From Bradyrhizobiaceae bacterium (GTDB lineage: Bacteria; Pseudomonadota; Alphaproteobacteria; Rhizobiales; Aestuariivirgaceae), in assembly GCA_947475225.1 (NCBI GenBank), contig CANJMQ010000046.1, positions 1 through 33,058 of the forward strand: 33,058 nt of DNA, in the 5' to 3' direction. The notes below the pieces were generated by a model. It did no database searches. It saw nothing but the letters and a program-made list of their open reading frames with translations, and was not told the origin of the DNA. Position numbers and translations under genes: made by a program. This document shows, in pieces, positions 19,222 through 28,269 of the stretch. Position 1 is the stretch's first letter; each line of letters opens with the position of its first letter.

Positions 19222-20380
19222 CGGCTTCGCGCAGCACGTTGCGGTAGCTGTCGAGCAGGCCGGAAAGGATGTGGTCCCAGCTGAAGGTCAGGGCACGCGT
19301 GCGCGCCGCAGTTCCCATGCGCTGGCGCAGCGCCTCGTCCTTCACCAGGGCTTCCAGCCGGGCGGCAAGTGCTGCCTCGTCGCGCGCGCTGACGAGGTGT
19401 CCGGTCTCACCCTCGATGACCAGCGAGTTACTGCCGCTGGCAATCGCATTGACGGCGGGAAGTCCGCTCGCCATCGCTTCCAGCGTCACGTTTCCGAAGG
19501 TCTCGCTTTCGGAGGGGAAGAAGAAGATGTCGGAGGAGGCATAGGCGCGTGCCAGCTCTTCGCCATGCAGGAAACCTGCGAAAACGCCGTTCTTCAGGCC
19601 TGTCTTCATCGCGGCCATCTCGGGGCCGTCGCCGATGACCAGCGGCTTCACCCTCAGGCCCTTCGCGGTCAGCGTGTTCATCACGCGCATGTAGATGGCG
19701 ATGTTCTTTTCCTTCACCAACCTCCCGGCGAAGCTGATGGCCACCTCATCATCGGCGATGCCGACCGAGCGCCGCCACGCCATGTCGCGACGGACGGGTG
19801 AGAACAGTTCGCTGTCCACGCCACGTGCCCACACTTCCACGTGCAGGGACTGGCCCTCGTTGCGGATGATCTCCGCCATCGACTCCGACGGCGGATAGAC
19901 GCGGCGCACGCGGTTGTAGAAATTCTTCATATAGCGCTGGCCAAGTTTCTCGAAAATGCCAAGGCCATAGAAGCGCAGGTAGGTGTCATAGCGCGTGTGA
20001 TAGGAGGCGACGACCGGCACGTTCCAGCGTTCCGCCAGCTTCAGTGCCTGATAGCCGAGGATGTCGGGCACCGCGATGTGAAAGAGCGTGGGGCGAAAGG
20101 CCTCGAGCCGCTTGCGCTGTGCCTCCGGCAGCCCCGTGGCGATGCGATATTCCTTGCGCGTCGGGATCGCGAAGGACGGCACCGGAACCAGTTCGCCCAC
20201 CGATTGAAAGGCGGGAGCCTCGGCAACCGGTGCGAACACCAGCACGGGCACGCCGCGCCTTTCCAGAAACGCCACCAGGCGGTTCAGGGTGAGCGCGACG
20301 CCATCCTTGATGTAATTGTAATTGCCAGTGAACAGGGCCACCCGCAGTTCGTCAGAGGGTGGCCCCGCAGTATCCTTCAC
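19211..20380 (-). CDS. glycosyltransferase family 4
   Basis: 389 residues, GT-B fold. The N-terminal half has VALFTGNYNYIKDGVALTLNR, the glycine/acceptor loop of GT4 enzymes. The C-terminal half has SFAGRLVKEKN, KPLVIGDGPEM and the EX7E motif in FPSESETFGNVTLEAMASG, which binds the nucleotide sugar. It most resembles MgtA/SqdX-like retaining alpha-mannosyl- or glucosyltransferases. It should add a sugar to a lipid or growing glycan at the inner face of the membrane. It starts 10 bases after the stop of the upstream glycosyltransferase and overlaps the ELM1 gene. Donor and acceptor are unknown. Confidence 0.92.
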   Translation of the reverse strand: MKDTAGPPSDELRVALFTGNYNYIKDGVALTLNRLVAFLERRGVPVLVFAPVAEAPAFQSVGELVPVPSFAIPTRKEYRIATGLPEAQRKRLEAFRPTLFHIAVPDILGYQALKLAERWNVPVVASYHTRYDTYLRFYGLGIFEKLGQRYMKNFYNRVRRVYPPSESMAEIIRNEGQSLHVEVWARGVDSELFSPVRRDMAWRRSVGIADDEVAISFAGRLVKEKNIAIYMRVMNTLTAKGLRVKPLVIGDGPEMAAMKTGLKNGVFAGFLHGEELARAYASSDIFFFPSESETFGNVTLEAMASGLPAVNAIASGSNSLVIEGETGHLVSARDEAALAARLEALVKDEALRQRMGTAARTRALTFSWDHILSGLLDSYRNVLREADGR

Positions 20381-20390
20381 CGTCTCAAAC

Positions 20391-21323
20391 TCAGGCCGCA
20401 GACTTGAGTTCGATCAGCGGCGGCAGCGTGGGGGCGGCCTTCATCACCGCGATGGAGTCGTGGCGGATGTAGTCCTTGTCCATCGCTTCCTTGATCTGCG
20501 CGTCGGTCACCATGCCGGCTTCATAGGCACCCTTGAGCAGGCCATAGAACAGCTGCTCCTGCTTGGGGTCCGGGTGCTTGGCATAGCGGCCGAGCAGCGC
20601 ATGCTCACCGAACATCTTGCGGCGCATGCGCATGATCCAGCCGATGACCGGCACGAACTCGGTCGGCGTGTAGTCGACCTTGAGGCCGGTCTTCCACGGC
20701 TGGGTGCGGCGGCGCGTGTTGTGGATCATCTTGGTGTTCGGGGTGAGTTTGTCGAAGTCGTTCCACTCGTTCTCGAAAACGCCGATGGTGTTGGGGTCTT
20801 CCATCAAGAGCGAGATCCACTGGTGGTAGTCGCGCTTGCCCTCGAACAACTCGTTGAAGCTCGTCTCGACATCCCAGTGCTTCAGCTTCGCGCAGTCGAG
20901 CAGCATGACGGAAGATGCGAAGGCGCCATTCTTGAACTTTGAGCCGCGGCACATGATGGCCTTGCCCTGCATGTCGCGGGTCAGGAGTTCCCACACGTCC
21001 TGCACGGCGAAGACGTCCGGGTCGACGACCAGCGCGCGGCCCTGGTAGCCCATCAACTGCGGCGGCAGGAAGCGGGTGAGGGTGAAGGTCTGCAGGTCAT
21101 TCTCGAGCCAGACACGGTCCACGCCATGGCGCTTGTAGGTCTGCCCGTCGCGCTTGGCGAACCACGGGTAGCTGTCCTTGTTCATGATCGTCACGTCGAA
21201 CCTGTCGGCGTGGGGCGAACGCTTCATCGAATAGGCGGACACGATCGCGCCGATCGACTGCTTGTTGTTTGTCTGGATGAAGATGTGAGGCCGGGTGGCC
21301 CCAGCATTGCCGGTCGAAGCCAT
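20391..21323 (-). CDS. putative glycosyltransferase (GT-A fold, GT8-like)
   Basis: 310 residues. The pattern suggests a GT8-type nucleotide-sugar enzyme: IFIQTNNKQSIGAIVSAYSM near the N-terminus, GRALVVDPDVFAVQDV with a D-x-D pair for metal/nucleotide binding (~95-110), ASSVMLLDCAKLKHW, and WISLLMEDPN. No membrane segment. The ATG at 21323 has GGGGA at ribosome-site distance. First gene of the five-gene minus-strand operon, divergent from the second ELM1 gene. Family assignment by eye is moderate and the sugar is unknown. Confidence 0.75.
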   Translation of the reverse strand: MASTGNAGATRPHIFIQTNNKQSIGAIVSAYSMKRSPHADRFDVTIMNKDSYPWFAKRDGQTYKRHGVDRVWLENDLQTFTLTRFLPPQLMGYQGRALVVDPDVFAVQDVWELLTRDMQGKAIMCRGSKFKNGAFASSVMLLDCAKLKHWDVETSFNELFEGKRDYHQWISLLMEDPNTIGVFENEWNDFDKLTPNTKMIHNTRRRTQPWKTGLKVDYTPTEFVPVIGWIMRMRRKMFGEHALLGRYAKHPDPKQEQLFYGLLKGAYEAGMVTDAQIKEAMDKDYIRHDSIAVMKAAPTLPPLIELKSAA

Positions 21324-21468
21324 GACAATCCCCGAAACTATTGCTTACAACCGCCCCCTGTATCATGTACTGACCCACGCGTCCAAGGCCGCCCTCGCGC
21401 GGCTCTCTGTCACAAGGTGCAAGTTATTGCAGATAAAGGATAATTCAGGCCGCAAAAAAGGCGGACCA

Positions 21469-22527
21469 GTGACCTGGATTTTGCAGAGCCCGCATTCCGG
21501 CGACAACACCCAGCTGCGCGCCATCGGGGGCGCGCTGGGATGGCCCGTTGAGTCGAAGCGGCTGGTCTACCGTGGCCACGAGGGCCTGCTGCGCCTGTTC
21601 AGTCTCCCCACTCTGTCTGGCGTCGATCTCGCCGCCTCGAGCCCGCTTGAGCCTCCCTGGCCAGACCTCGTCATCTGCTCGGGGCGCGGTGCCGAGGCCG
21701 TGTCCTTCTGGCTCAGGCGGCAGAACCCGCGGCTTCGCATCGTCTTTGTCGGCACACCGTGGTCGGAGCCCTCCCGCTTCGATCTCGTCCTCACCACCCC
21801 GCAATACCGGCTGCCGCAGGCCCCCAACGTGCTGCACAACCTGCTTCCGGTTCACGATGTGACCCCGCAGCTGCTCACGGCCGAGGCCGCGCGTTGGGAG
21901 GCCCGGGTCGGCCATCTGCCGCGCCCCTTCACCGCCGTGCTGGTGGGCGGATCGAGCGGACCCTATCGCTTCACGCCAGGTGCCGCACAACGGCTGGGCC
22001 GCGAGGCTTCGGCACTGGCGACGGCCGAAGGCGGCTCGCTGCTCGTCACCACCAGCGCCCGCACCGGATCCGCGGCAAGCGATGCGCTTGCTGCGGCGAT
22101 CACCGCGCCATCGCTTGTCCACCGCTGGCAGCCGGATGTCCCCGACAATCCTTTCCATGCCATGATGGGCCTCGCCAGCCGCATCATTGTCACCGCAGAC
22201 TCGATCTCCATGATGGCGGAGGCGGTGAGCACGCAGAAGCCCGTGCTGCTCTTCGATATCGAGGAGGGGCCCTATGCCATGCGCGCCGATCTCGACGCCC
22301 CGCGCATCGGCTGGCGCGGCCGTAACCTCGATGCCACGGTCTTCCGCCTGCTGATCAATCATGCGCCCCCGCGCTTCTCGCGCGATCTGCGCGTGGTGCA
22401 CCGCCAACTCGCCGCCGCGGGCCTCGTGCAATGGTTGGGTGATCCGCCGCCTCCGGCAGCGCCGCAGCCGGTGGCGGACGGGCTTCCCCGCGCCGTGGCT
22501 CGCATCCGCGCGCTTTTTGGCTTATGA
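21469..22527 (+). CDS. ELM1/GtrOC1-type putative glycosyltransferase (second copy)
   Basis: 352 residues from a GTG at 21469; AAAAAAGGCGGA lies at suitable distance before it and the family start WILQSPHSGDNTQLRAIGGA follows at once. An ATG further left (21295) would put 58 unrelated residues in front and overlap the divergent gene, so it is not used. Landmarks: PPWPDLVICSGRGAEAV, RFDLVLTTPQYRLPQAPN, TAVLVGGSSGPYRF, and IIVTADSISMMAEAVSTQKP. Same family as 18214-19221, yet clearly diverged, so they probably act on different substrates. First gene of a three-gene plus-strand block; 36 bases to the ATP-grasp gene. Function as for its paralogue is putative. Confidence 0.8.
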   Translation: MTWILQSPHSGDNTQLRAIGGALGWPVESKRLVYRGHEGLLRLFSLPTLSGVDLAASSPLEPPWPDLVICSGRGAEAVSFWLRRQNPRLRIVFVGTPWSEPSRFDLVLTTPQYRLPQAPNVLHNLLPVHDVTPQLLTAEAARWEARVGHLPRPFTAVLVGGSSGPYRFTPGAAQRLGREASALATAEGGSLLVTTSARTGSAASDALAAAITAPSLVHRWQPDVPDNPFHAMMGLASRIIVTADSISMMAEAVSTQKPVLLFDIEEGPYAMRADLDAPRIGWRGRNLDATVFRLLINHAPPRFSRDLRVVHRQLAAAGLVQWLGDPPPPAAPQPVADGLPRAVARIRALFGL

Positions 22528-22563
22528 GCGGCGGTCCTTCACCTGCCCGGAAACCCTGATTCG

Positions 22564-23892
22564 ATGCCTGCCCCGCAAGAGTCCAGCTTCAGCCTCGGCG
22601 ATCGCCTGACGACGCTGAAGGGCGCTGCATGGAAGGTCCTGCTGCGCGAGGCGGAGGCCTTCGCATATCTCGTCACCGGACTTCCCATGGCGCTTGCCCG
22701 CATGTTCCGCGGCAAGCCCACGCTGGCGCTGCCGCCCGCCGAATACCTTCATCGCTACTACGCCTGGACCTACTGGAAGCTGCCCTGGGGTCCGCTGAAG
22801 GCGGTGGCGGCCGCCATTGCCTGGCCCATTGCGCTGCCCGTCGCGGTCTTCGTCTTCGCCCGCCGCAACGCTCGCGTGATTGCGGCGCGCTCGGGCATCA
22901 GTCCTGCGGCGCAGGTCCTGGGGCAGGTGGAAATGGCCGCGCGCGATGCCATCGCGCCATTCTGGTACTACATGTTCGAGCTTCACCTTCCGGAGCGGAA
23001 GACGCGTGCCCACCTTTATCTCACCGCGCATGAGACAATCGGGCCGGCCTACACGCTGCTCCAGCCGCCTGAGGGTTCCGACGGCATGGACGACAAGATC
23101 TGGTTCGCCGAACATTGCCACGAGCAGGGCGTGCGGGCCGTTCCCGTGCTCATGCACTTCTCGAAAGGCGATCGCCAGCCGCTCAAGGGTGGCAGCGATG
23201 TGCTTCCCGATGGCGATCTCTTCGTGAAGCCGCGCTCAGGGAGCGGCGGGCATCGCATGGAGCGCTGGGACTTCCTCGGCGAAGGTCGTTACCGCAATGC
23301 GCATGGCGAGGTAATGACCCGCGCGCAGCTGATGGAGAAGCTCGCCCGCCAGTCGCTGAAGGATGATTTCCTCGTCCAGCCACGCCTCGCCAACCATCCG
23401 GCACTCGATGATATTTCGAATGGTGCGCTGGCCACGGTGCGGCTGCTCACCTGCCGCAACGAGCAGGGCCGGGCAGAGGCCACCAATGCCGCCTTCCGCA
23501 TGGCCATCGGCAATTCGGTGGTGGACAATTTCCACCAGGGCGGTCTCGCCACTGCCGTCGACATGCAGTCGGGCGTCATCGGCATCGCGTCCGACATCGG
23601 CATCAGGCCTGATGTGGGCTGGCGCGACACCCACCCCGTGAGCGGTGCCCGCTTTGCTGGGCGCACCCTGCCGCACTGGCCGGAGGTGGTGGCGCTCGCT
23701 GTCAGGGCGCATGAGGCCTTCCCGGAGCGCGTTGTGGTGGGCTGGGACGTCGCCATGCTGGCCGACGGGGCCATGATCATCGAGGGCAATGGCAAGCCCG
23801 ACCTCGACATCCACCAGCGCGCCGAGCGCGGGCCGGCTGGCGAAAGCCGCATCGCCCATCTTCTCGCTTGCAACGTCGACAAACGGAGCTAG
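22564..23892 (+). CDS. sugar-transfer-associated ATP-grasp protein
   Basis: 442 residues. The N-terminal third has a hydrophobic stretch (LKAVAAAIAWPIALPVAVFVFA, roughly 80-100) that may anchor it to the membrane. The C-terminal two thirds fit the ATP-grasp domain found in sugar-transfer clusters: DLFVKPRSGSGGHRMERW with the ATP-binding Lys, LATVRLLTCRNEQG, and VVGWDVAMLADGAMIIEGN with the metal-binding E-x-N. ATP-grasp enzymes ligate a carboxylate to an amine or other nucleophile through an acyl phosphate. In glycan clusters such proteins may amidate uronic acids or attach an amino acid, but this one is unproven. The ATG at 22564 is the first in frame. Confidence 0.8.
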   Translation: MPAPQESSFSLGDRLTTLKGAAWKVLLREAEAFAYLVTGLPMALARMFRGKPTLALPPAEYLHRYYAWTYWKLPWGPLKAVAAAIAWPIALPVAVFVFARRNARVIAARSGISPAAQVLGQVEMAARDAIAPFWYYMFELHLPERKTRAHLYLTAHETIGPAYTLLQPPEGSDGMDDKIWFAEHCHEQGVRAVPVLMHFSKGDRQPLKGGSDVLPDGDLFVKPRSGSGGHRMERWDFLGEGRYRNAHGEVMTRAQLMEKLARQSLKDDFLVQPRLANHPALDDISNGALATVRLLTCRNEQGRAEATNAAFRMAIGNSVVDNFHQGGLATAVDMQSGVIGIASDIGIRPDVGWRDTHPVSGARFAGRTLPHWPEVVALAVRAHEAFPERVVVGWDVAMLADGAMIIEGNGKPDLDIHQRAERGPAGESRIAHLLACNVDKRS

Positions 23893-23968
23893 GGGCCGGC
23901 CTCGTTGCCGTTGGAAGTGCAATTTGCTATGCCCGCCCAGCCCTTGCAGCCCTGAAAGCCGTTTCTTG

Positions 23969-24886
23969 ATGTCCTTGCCCAATGCCTTCGATCTCCGTGT
24001 CGGCCTGCGCCAGCTGATTTCCCATGGCTCCGTGGCCCTCCCGCGAGACACCGGCATCCGCCTCGAACGCTGGTTCCGGGGCTACGAGGAGAAGAAGAAG
24101 CTCGATGCCTCGGATGGCGTCGTCGCCTCCTTCGGCAAGAGCGGCCGCACCTGGGTGCGCGTGCTGCTGTGGCGTTACCTTGCGAAGAAGAACGGATATG
24201 CCGGCGACTCGATCTCGGGCTTCGACGAATTCCGCGACCGGCGGCCCGGCGTGCCCGTGCTGTTCTTCACCCATGACAACTACCTCAAGGACTATCTGAG
24301 CCACGACGACAAGGCCGTGATCTACGGCGACCTTCCCGTGGTGCTGCTGGTACGTGACCCGCGCGATACGGCGGTATCCCAGTTCTTCCAGTGGAAGCAC
24401 CGCATGGTGGCGCGCAAGAAGGTCATCAACGACTATCCGCTGTCGGACGACGTGAGTGTCCATGACTTCATTTCCAGCCCGCAGGCGGGAATTCCGAAGA
24501 TCATCGAGTTCATGAACGACTGGGCCACAGCCGCACCGCGCATGCAGAAGCTGCTGGTGGTGAAATACGAGGATCTGCGCGCCGACACCAAGGGACAGCT
24601 CCGCCGCATCCTGGAATTCTTCGGCCAGCATCCCACCGATGCCGAGCTCGAGGATGCAGTGAGTTTCGCCTCGATCGACAACATGCGTCGCATGGAGGTC
24701 GAGAACGCCAAGAAGGCCAGCGCCCAGCGCAGCATGAAGCCGGGCAACGCCGATGACCCGTCGAGCTTCAAGGTCCGCCGCGGCAAGGTCGGCGGCTGGC
24801 ACGACTACGTCAGCGAGGAGCAGGCCGAGGAATTCGACCGTCTGGTGCGCGACACGCTGGATCCCGTTTACGGCTATTCCGCCTAG
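23969..24886 (+). CDS. PAPS-dependent sulfotransferase (Sulfotransfer_1 type)
   Basis: 305 residues. The 5'-phosphosulfate loop is VVASFGKSGRTWVRVLLWR (51-69), a variant of PKSGTTW. The 3'-phosphate site is LLVRDPRDTAVSQFF (126-140) with R129 and S137. A third conserved block near the C-terminus is FKVRRGKVGGWHDYV, the RKG-x-x-G-x-W PAPS-binding loop. All cofactor parts are present, so it should be active in the cytosol, most likely on a sugar. The start at 23969 gives the family N-terminus; the frame stays open upstream inside the ATP-grasp gene. Its TAG overlaps the stop of the convergent sulfotransferase: CTAG at 24883-24886 is TAG in both directions. Confidence 0.9.
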   Translation: MSLPNAFDLRVGLRQLISHGSVALPRDTGIRLERWFRGYEEKKKLDASDGVVASFGKSGRTWVRVLLWRYLAKKNGYAGDSISGFDEFRDRRPGVPVLFFTHDNYLKDYLSHDDKAVIYGDLPVVLLVRDPRDTAVSQFFQWKHRMVARKKVINDYPLSDDVSVHDFISSPQAGIPKIIEFMNDWATAAPRMQKLLVVKYEDLRADTKGQLRRILEFFGQHPTDAELEDAVSFASIDNMRRMEVENAKKASAQRSMKPGNADDPSSFKVRRGKVGGWHDYVSEEQAEEFDRLVRDTLDPVYGYSA

Positions 24887-25596
24887 GTCAGCGAGCCGTC
24901 GCGGAAACGCATCGCGGCGCTGCCGTGGTGCGACCACTTCCAGGGATCGAGCGCAAAATCCTTTGCCAGAAGGCGCGCCAGCAGCGCCGGGTCGTCGGTC
25001 TCGATGTTGAACACCATGAATCGCGGGTTGCCGGCGAAATATTCCAGCACCTCTGCCTTGTGGCGCGCATAATGGTCGCGCCAGCGCTCCGGCGTCTCAT
25101 CAACGGAAAGGCCTTCGGCCTTGGCATAGCGCCCCACGAAGCTGCCGCGTGGTCCACCCTCGTGCGACAGGCGCGAGCGGATCCACTTTTCCACCGGCCG
25201 GTCGTTGAACACGAAATAGGCGCCGGGGTTCTGCGCGTCGAACTCGCGGAACATTCCGTTGGCCTCGATCAGCTCCGACTCCGTCAGGTGGATCATGTCG
25301 GAATAGACGTCATAGTGGTCGAGGCCCGTCAACAGTGGCAGGCCCCTGTCGTGGTTCTGCTGGATCAGCTTGGCAATGGGCGGCAGGCCCAGCCGCTGCG
25401 CCATGTAGGAGGAGCTGTGAACGCTCAGATAGCCGTTGTCGCGAAAGAAATTGTGGAGCGTCTTGGTGCCGGTCTTGTTGAAGCCGATGAAGAACAGCTT
25501 CGGCTGGCCGCTGCGCAGGCCGGCCTTCTGCTTGAGGTGACGCGCAAGGAGGCGAGGCGCGAACAGGGCCTGGTAAAGGGCGGAGGGCACGCTCAT
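24883..25596 (-). CDS. sulfotransferase-like P-loop protein
   Basis: 237 residues. LFFIGFNKTGTKTLHNFFRDNG (from ~34) is the phosphosulfate-binding loop, in the N-K-T-G-T-K-T form of the short P-loop sulfotransferase group (Sulfotransfer_4-like). FVFNDRPVEKWIRSRLSHE (~128-146) stands where the 3'-phosphate-binding Arg/Ser motif is expected, with Arg and Ser present. C-terminal FMVFNIETDDPALLARLLAKDF matches the usual last strand. No signal peptide. It is the second gene of a minus-strand pair: its ATG overlaps the TGA of the ABC exporter (ATGA at 25593-25596). The acceptor is presumably the exported glycan precursor. Confidence 0.8.
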   Translation of the reverse strand: MSVPSALYQALFAPRLLARHLKQKAGLRSGQPKLFFIGFNKTGTKTLHNFFRDNGYLSVHSSSYMAQRLGLPPIAKLIQQNHDRGLPLLTGLDHYDVYSDMIHLTESELIEANGMFREFDAQNPGAYFVFNDRPVEKWIRSRLSHEGGPRGSFVGRYAKAEGLSVDETPERWRDHYARHKAEVLEYFAGNPRFMVFNIETDDPALLARLLAKDFALDPWKWSHHGSAAMRFRDGSLT

Positions 25597-27293
25597 GCCG
25601 CCGCGCGGTCGACGGCCTGCACCCGGCCGCCGCGCACCTCGTAAAGGCGGTCCGCCACCTCCACCCAGGCATCGCGGTGGGTGATGACGATGATGGTGAA
25701 TTCATGCGCCAGGCTGCGGATGTTGGTCACGATCTCGGCCTCCGTCGCGGGGTCCAGCGCGCTCGTCACCTCGTCGAGAATCAGGATGTCGGGCCGTGTC
25801 ACCAGCGCGCGGGCAAGCGCGATGCGCTGGCGCTGGCCACCCGACAGCCTGGCACCCATCTCGCCCGCGCTGGTGTCGAGGCCCAGCGGCAGCGTGGCGA
25901 TGAAGTCCTCGAGGCCGGCGAGCGTCACCGCATGCGCCACGTCCGCGTCCGTCAGGCTCTCGTCGCCGAGGCAGATGTTCTCGCGGATCGTGGCGTGCAG
26001 CAGCGAAAGGTCCTGCGTGACATAGCCGATGCGCCGCCGCAGCGCGCCGATGTCGACCTCGTTGAGGGGGGTTCCGCCCAGCAGCACGCGCCCGGTCTGC
26101 GGCCGGTGCAGGCCGATCAGGATGTCGACGAGCGTCGTCTTGCCGCTGCCGGAAAGCCCCTTCAGCACGGTGATCTGCTTGGCGCCGATGACGAGGTTCA
26201 CGTCGTCCAGCACGGTGGCGGCGTCATAGGCGAAGCTGACGTGCTCGAAGCGGAAATCACCCCGGGTGTCGGGTGCTGCCGTTCCGAAGGCCGGCTCGCG
26301 GTTGGCCTCGGTCAGGTCGATCAGTTGCGTCACGCGGTCATAGGCGCCTTCCGACTGGGCGAACTGCTGGCGCAGTTTTTGCAGCTTGCTGACGTTGTCG
26401 ATGACCTTCATGAACAGCAACCCGCTCACCACCAGCGAGGCGAAGCTGACGTGGAAATAGGTGAAGGACACATAGACCACGGCCACCAGGGCCAGCGCCG
26501 TCACCACATCGCCGATCTGCGCCATCAGCTGCTTCGAGACCTCGCGCCGCACCAGGGCGCGCTTCAGCCGCTTCATCGCCTGCCGGATCGCCGACTGGAA
26601 CGACTCGTAGCGCTGCATGGTCTTCAGCGGCTTGATGTTGGCGAGCAGTTCCACCGCCTTGACGGTGAGGTCCTTGGTGGCGTCGGTCTGCTTGAAGCCG
26701 GCGCGCTTCGCCATCACCACGAGGAAGTTCATGCCCCAGGTCATGACCAGCCCCACCGCGAGGCCGAGCACCGCCAGCCGCCAGTCGACGAGCAGGGTCA
26801 CGCCCACGTAGATGGCGGCCTGGATGAGCATGGCGCAGAACTGCGCGGCCAGCAGGTAGGCATCGCCCGCGCGGTTGGCCTCGCCACTCATGGCGGTGGC
26901 GTACTTGCCGCTGGCCTGGCTCGAGTAGAAGCGCCAGTCGGCGTTGAACAGGGCGTTGATCAGCTTCTGGCGCAGGCCGACCGAGACCTTGGCCGCGGCC
27001 ACCCCGGCATATGTCAGGGTGAGGAAGCTGATGACCGCCTTGATGATCAGCGCCAGGCAGATCAGCGGCAGGATGGTTTCGAGCGTCGGCTCGAGCCCGA
27101 AGGCGGCCAGCACGCTGTCAACGCCGCGGCTGGCCACCGACGTGTTGCCGGGTCCACCCGAGATGATGGAGATGGCCGGCAGCAACGCCGAGATGCCCAC
27201 CGCCTCCGACAGGGTCGCCAGCAGCAGCGCCAGCAGCACCAGGTAGGGCCTGGTGCCTTCCGCCCCGAAGAACAACCTGAAGATCTTGAGCAT
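25593..27293 (-). CDS. ABC exporter, fused permease and ATPase
   Basis: 566 residues. The N-terminal half has six membrane helices of the type I exporter fold, starting LKIFRLFFGAEGTRPYLVLLALL. The C-terminal half is a complete ATPase: Walker A LSGSGKTTL, Q-loop YVTQDLSLLH, signature [15 protein letters not shown], Walker B ILILDEVTSALDP, switch His in VITHRD. It works as a homodimer. PglK and MsbA flip lipid-linked glycans with the same layout, so in this cluster it is a good candidate for the glycan flippase or exporter; no Wzx-type flippase or Wzm/Wzt pair is seen in the window. First gene of the pair with the sulfotransferase, divergent from 27530. The ATG at 27293 has TCCGG upstream, a weak ribosome site. 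Confidence 0.88.
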   Translation of the reverse strand: MLKIFRLFFGAEGTRPYLVLLALLLATLSEAVGISALLPAISIISGGPGNTSVASRGVDSVLAAFGLEPTLETILPLICLALIIKAVISFLTLTYAGVAAAKVSVGLRQKLINALFNADWRFYSSQASGKYATAMSGEANRAGDAYLLAAQFCAMLIQAAIYVGVTLLVDWRLAVLGLAVGLVMTWGMNFLVVMAKRAGFKQTDATKDLTVKAVELLANIKPLKTMQRYESFQSAIRQAMKRLKRALVRREVSKQLMAQIGDVVTALALVAVVYVSFTYFHVSFASLVVSGLLFMKVIDNVSKLQKLRQQFAQSEGAYDRVTQLIDLTEANREPAFGTAAPDTRGDFRFEHVSFAYDAATVLDDVNLVIGAKQITVLKGLSGSGKTTLVDILIGLHRPQTGRVLLGGTPLNEVDIGALRRRIGYVTQDLSLLHATIRENICLGDESLTDADVAHAVTLAGLEDFIATLPLGLDTSAGEMGARLSGGQRQRIALARALVTRPDILILDEVTSALDPATEAEIVTNIRSLAHEFTIIVITHRDAWVEVADRLYEVRGGRVQAVDRAAA

Positions 27294-27529
27294 TCCGGAG
27301 GCCCTGAATCGAACTTCACCGCAGGGCTTTTACCGCCGTTCCCGCGCTTGCAATAGCTCGGATGGACGCCTAAAACGGCGCCGGCTCTGGCGGGATTCCG
27401 CAACTGCGAAAAGCCCAGGGTTGGTTAGACGAGTTTCCCGGGAATGCAAAGCCCTAACTGGCTTCAGGCGCCGGGGACCGAGGGCGTGCGGGGCGGGCTT
27501 CGCCGCGACGGGCGACGAAGGAGCGGGAT

Positions 27530-28264
27530 TTGGATCGGCAAAGGGGCATCGTCTACATCGCGGTCGGTGCGGGCTATGTGCGCGACGCGGAACGCTCGGC
27601 GCGCTCGGCCCGCAGGATGCACCCGGACCTGCCGATCTGCCTGTTCAGCGACGTCCCGTCGGAGGACCCGGTCTTCGACATCCGGAACACGATCACCAAC
27701 CCCCATCGCCGCTCCAAGCTGGACTGCATCCTGAAGACCCCATTTGCCGAGACGCTCTACCTCGATTCCGATACCCGGGTGATCGGCTCCATCACCGAGC
27801 CCTTCGGCCTGCTTGAGCGCTATGACATGGCCGCCTGCCACGTCGAGAACCGCCACCCCATCTCCTCCGCCACGGCCCGCCTCACCGGCGACAGCGTCGA
27901 TCCCGGCTTCACCGGCTTCAACGGCGGCGTGTTCTATTACCGGATGAACGAAAAGATGCAGAGCTTCTTCAAGCGCTGGGCCGAGGAATACAAGAAGGAG
28001 AACGCCAAGTTCGACCAGCCGATCATGCGCCGCCTGCTGTGGGAAATGCCGGAGATTGCCGTCATCGCCGTCCCGCCGGAATACAATCTTCGCACCATGC
28101 GCAGCATCATCTTCCGTTCCGCCAATGAATCGCAGGCGCGGCTGCTGCATCTTCCGTGGTACAAGTCGAACGACTCCGTGGCCTGGCGGCTGTGGCGCAC
28201 CATCCGCACCTTCCGCTTCGACCCACGCAATGCGGTGCTGATGATCCGCGCCTTCTTCATGTGA
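27530..28264 (+). CDS. putative glycosyltransferase (GT-A fold, nucleotide-diphospho-sugar type)
   Basis: 244 residues from a TTG start at 27530. AAGGAG (27518-27523) lies six bases before it, the best ribosome site of this block, and the family start [20 protein letters not shown] follows directly. The metal/nucleotide motif is LYLDSDTRV (a D-x-D). Later blocks [12 protein letters not shown] and [12 protein letters not shown] match GT8/nucleotide-diphospho-sugar transferase patterns. It should be a cytosolic sugar transferase. First gene of the long plus-strand block; its TGA overlaps a GTG (28261) that may start the next gene. Confidence 0.8.
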   Translation: MDRQRGIVYIAVGAGYVRDAERSARSARRMHPDLPICLFSDVPSEDPVFDIRNTITNPHRRSKLDCILKTPFAETLYLDSDTRVIGSITEPFGLLERYDMAACHVENRHPISSATARLTGDSVDPGFTGFNGGVFYYRMNEKMQSFFKRWAEEYKKENAKFDQPIMRRLLWEMPEIAVIAVPPEYNLRTMRSIIFRSANESQARLLHLPWYKSNDSVAWRLWRTIRTFRFDPRNAVLMIRAFFM

Positions 28265-28269
28265 GCCCG

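Noticed and set aside
25677..27356. Plus-strand open frame of 559 codons
   Set aside because: Antisense to the ABC exporter with its complete ATPase motifs; composition is low in hydrophobic residues and unlike any family.
27324..27416. GGGCTTTT and AAAAGCCC inverted pair between the exporter and the glycosyltransferase
   Set aside because: Eight bases separated by 77 are expected by chance in a divergent intergenic region; no supporting promoter pattern seen.
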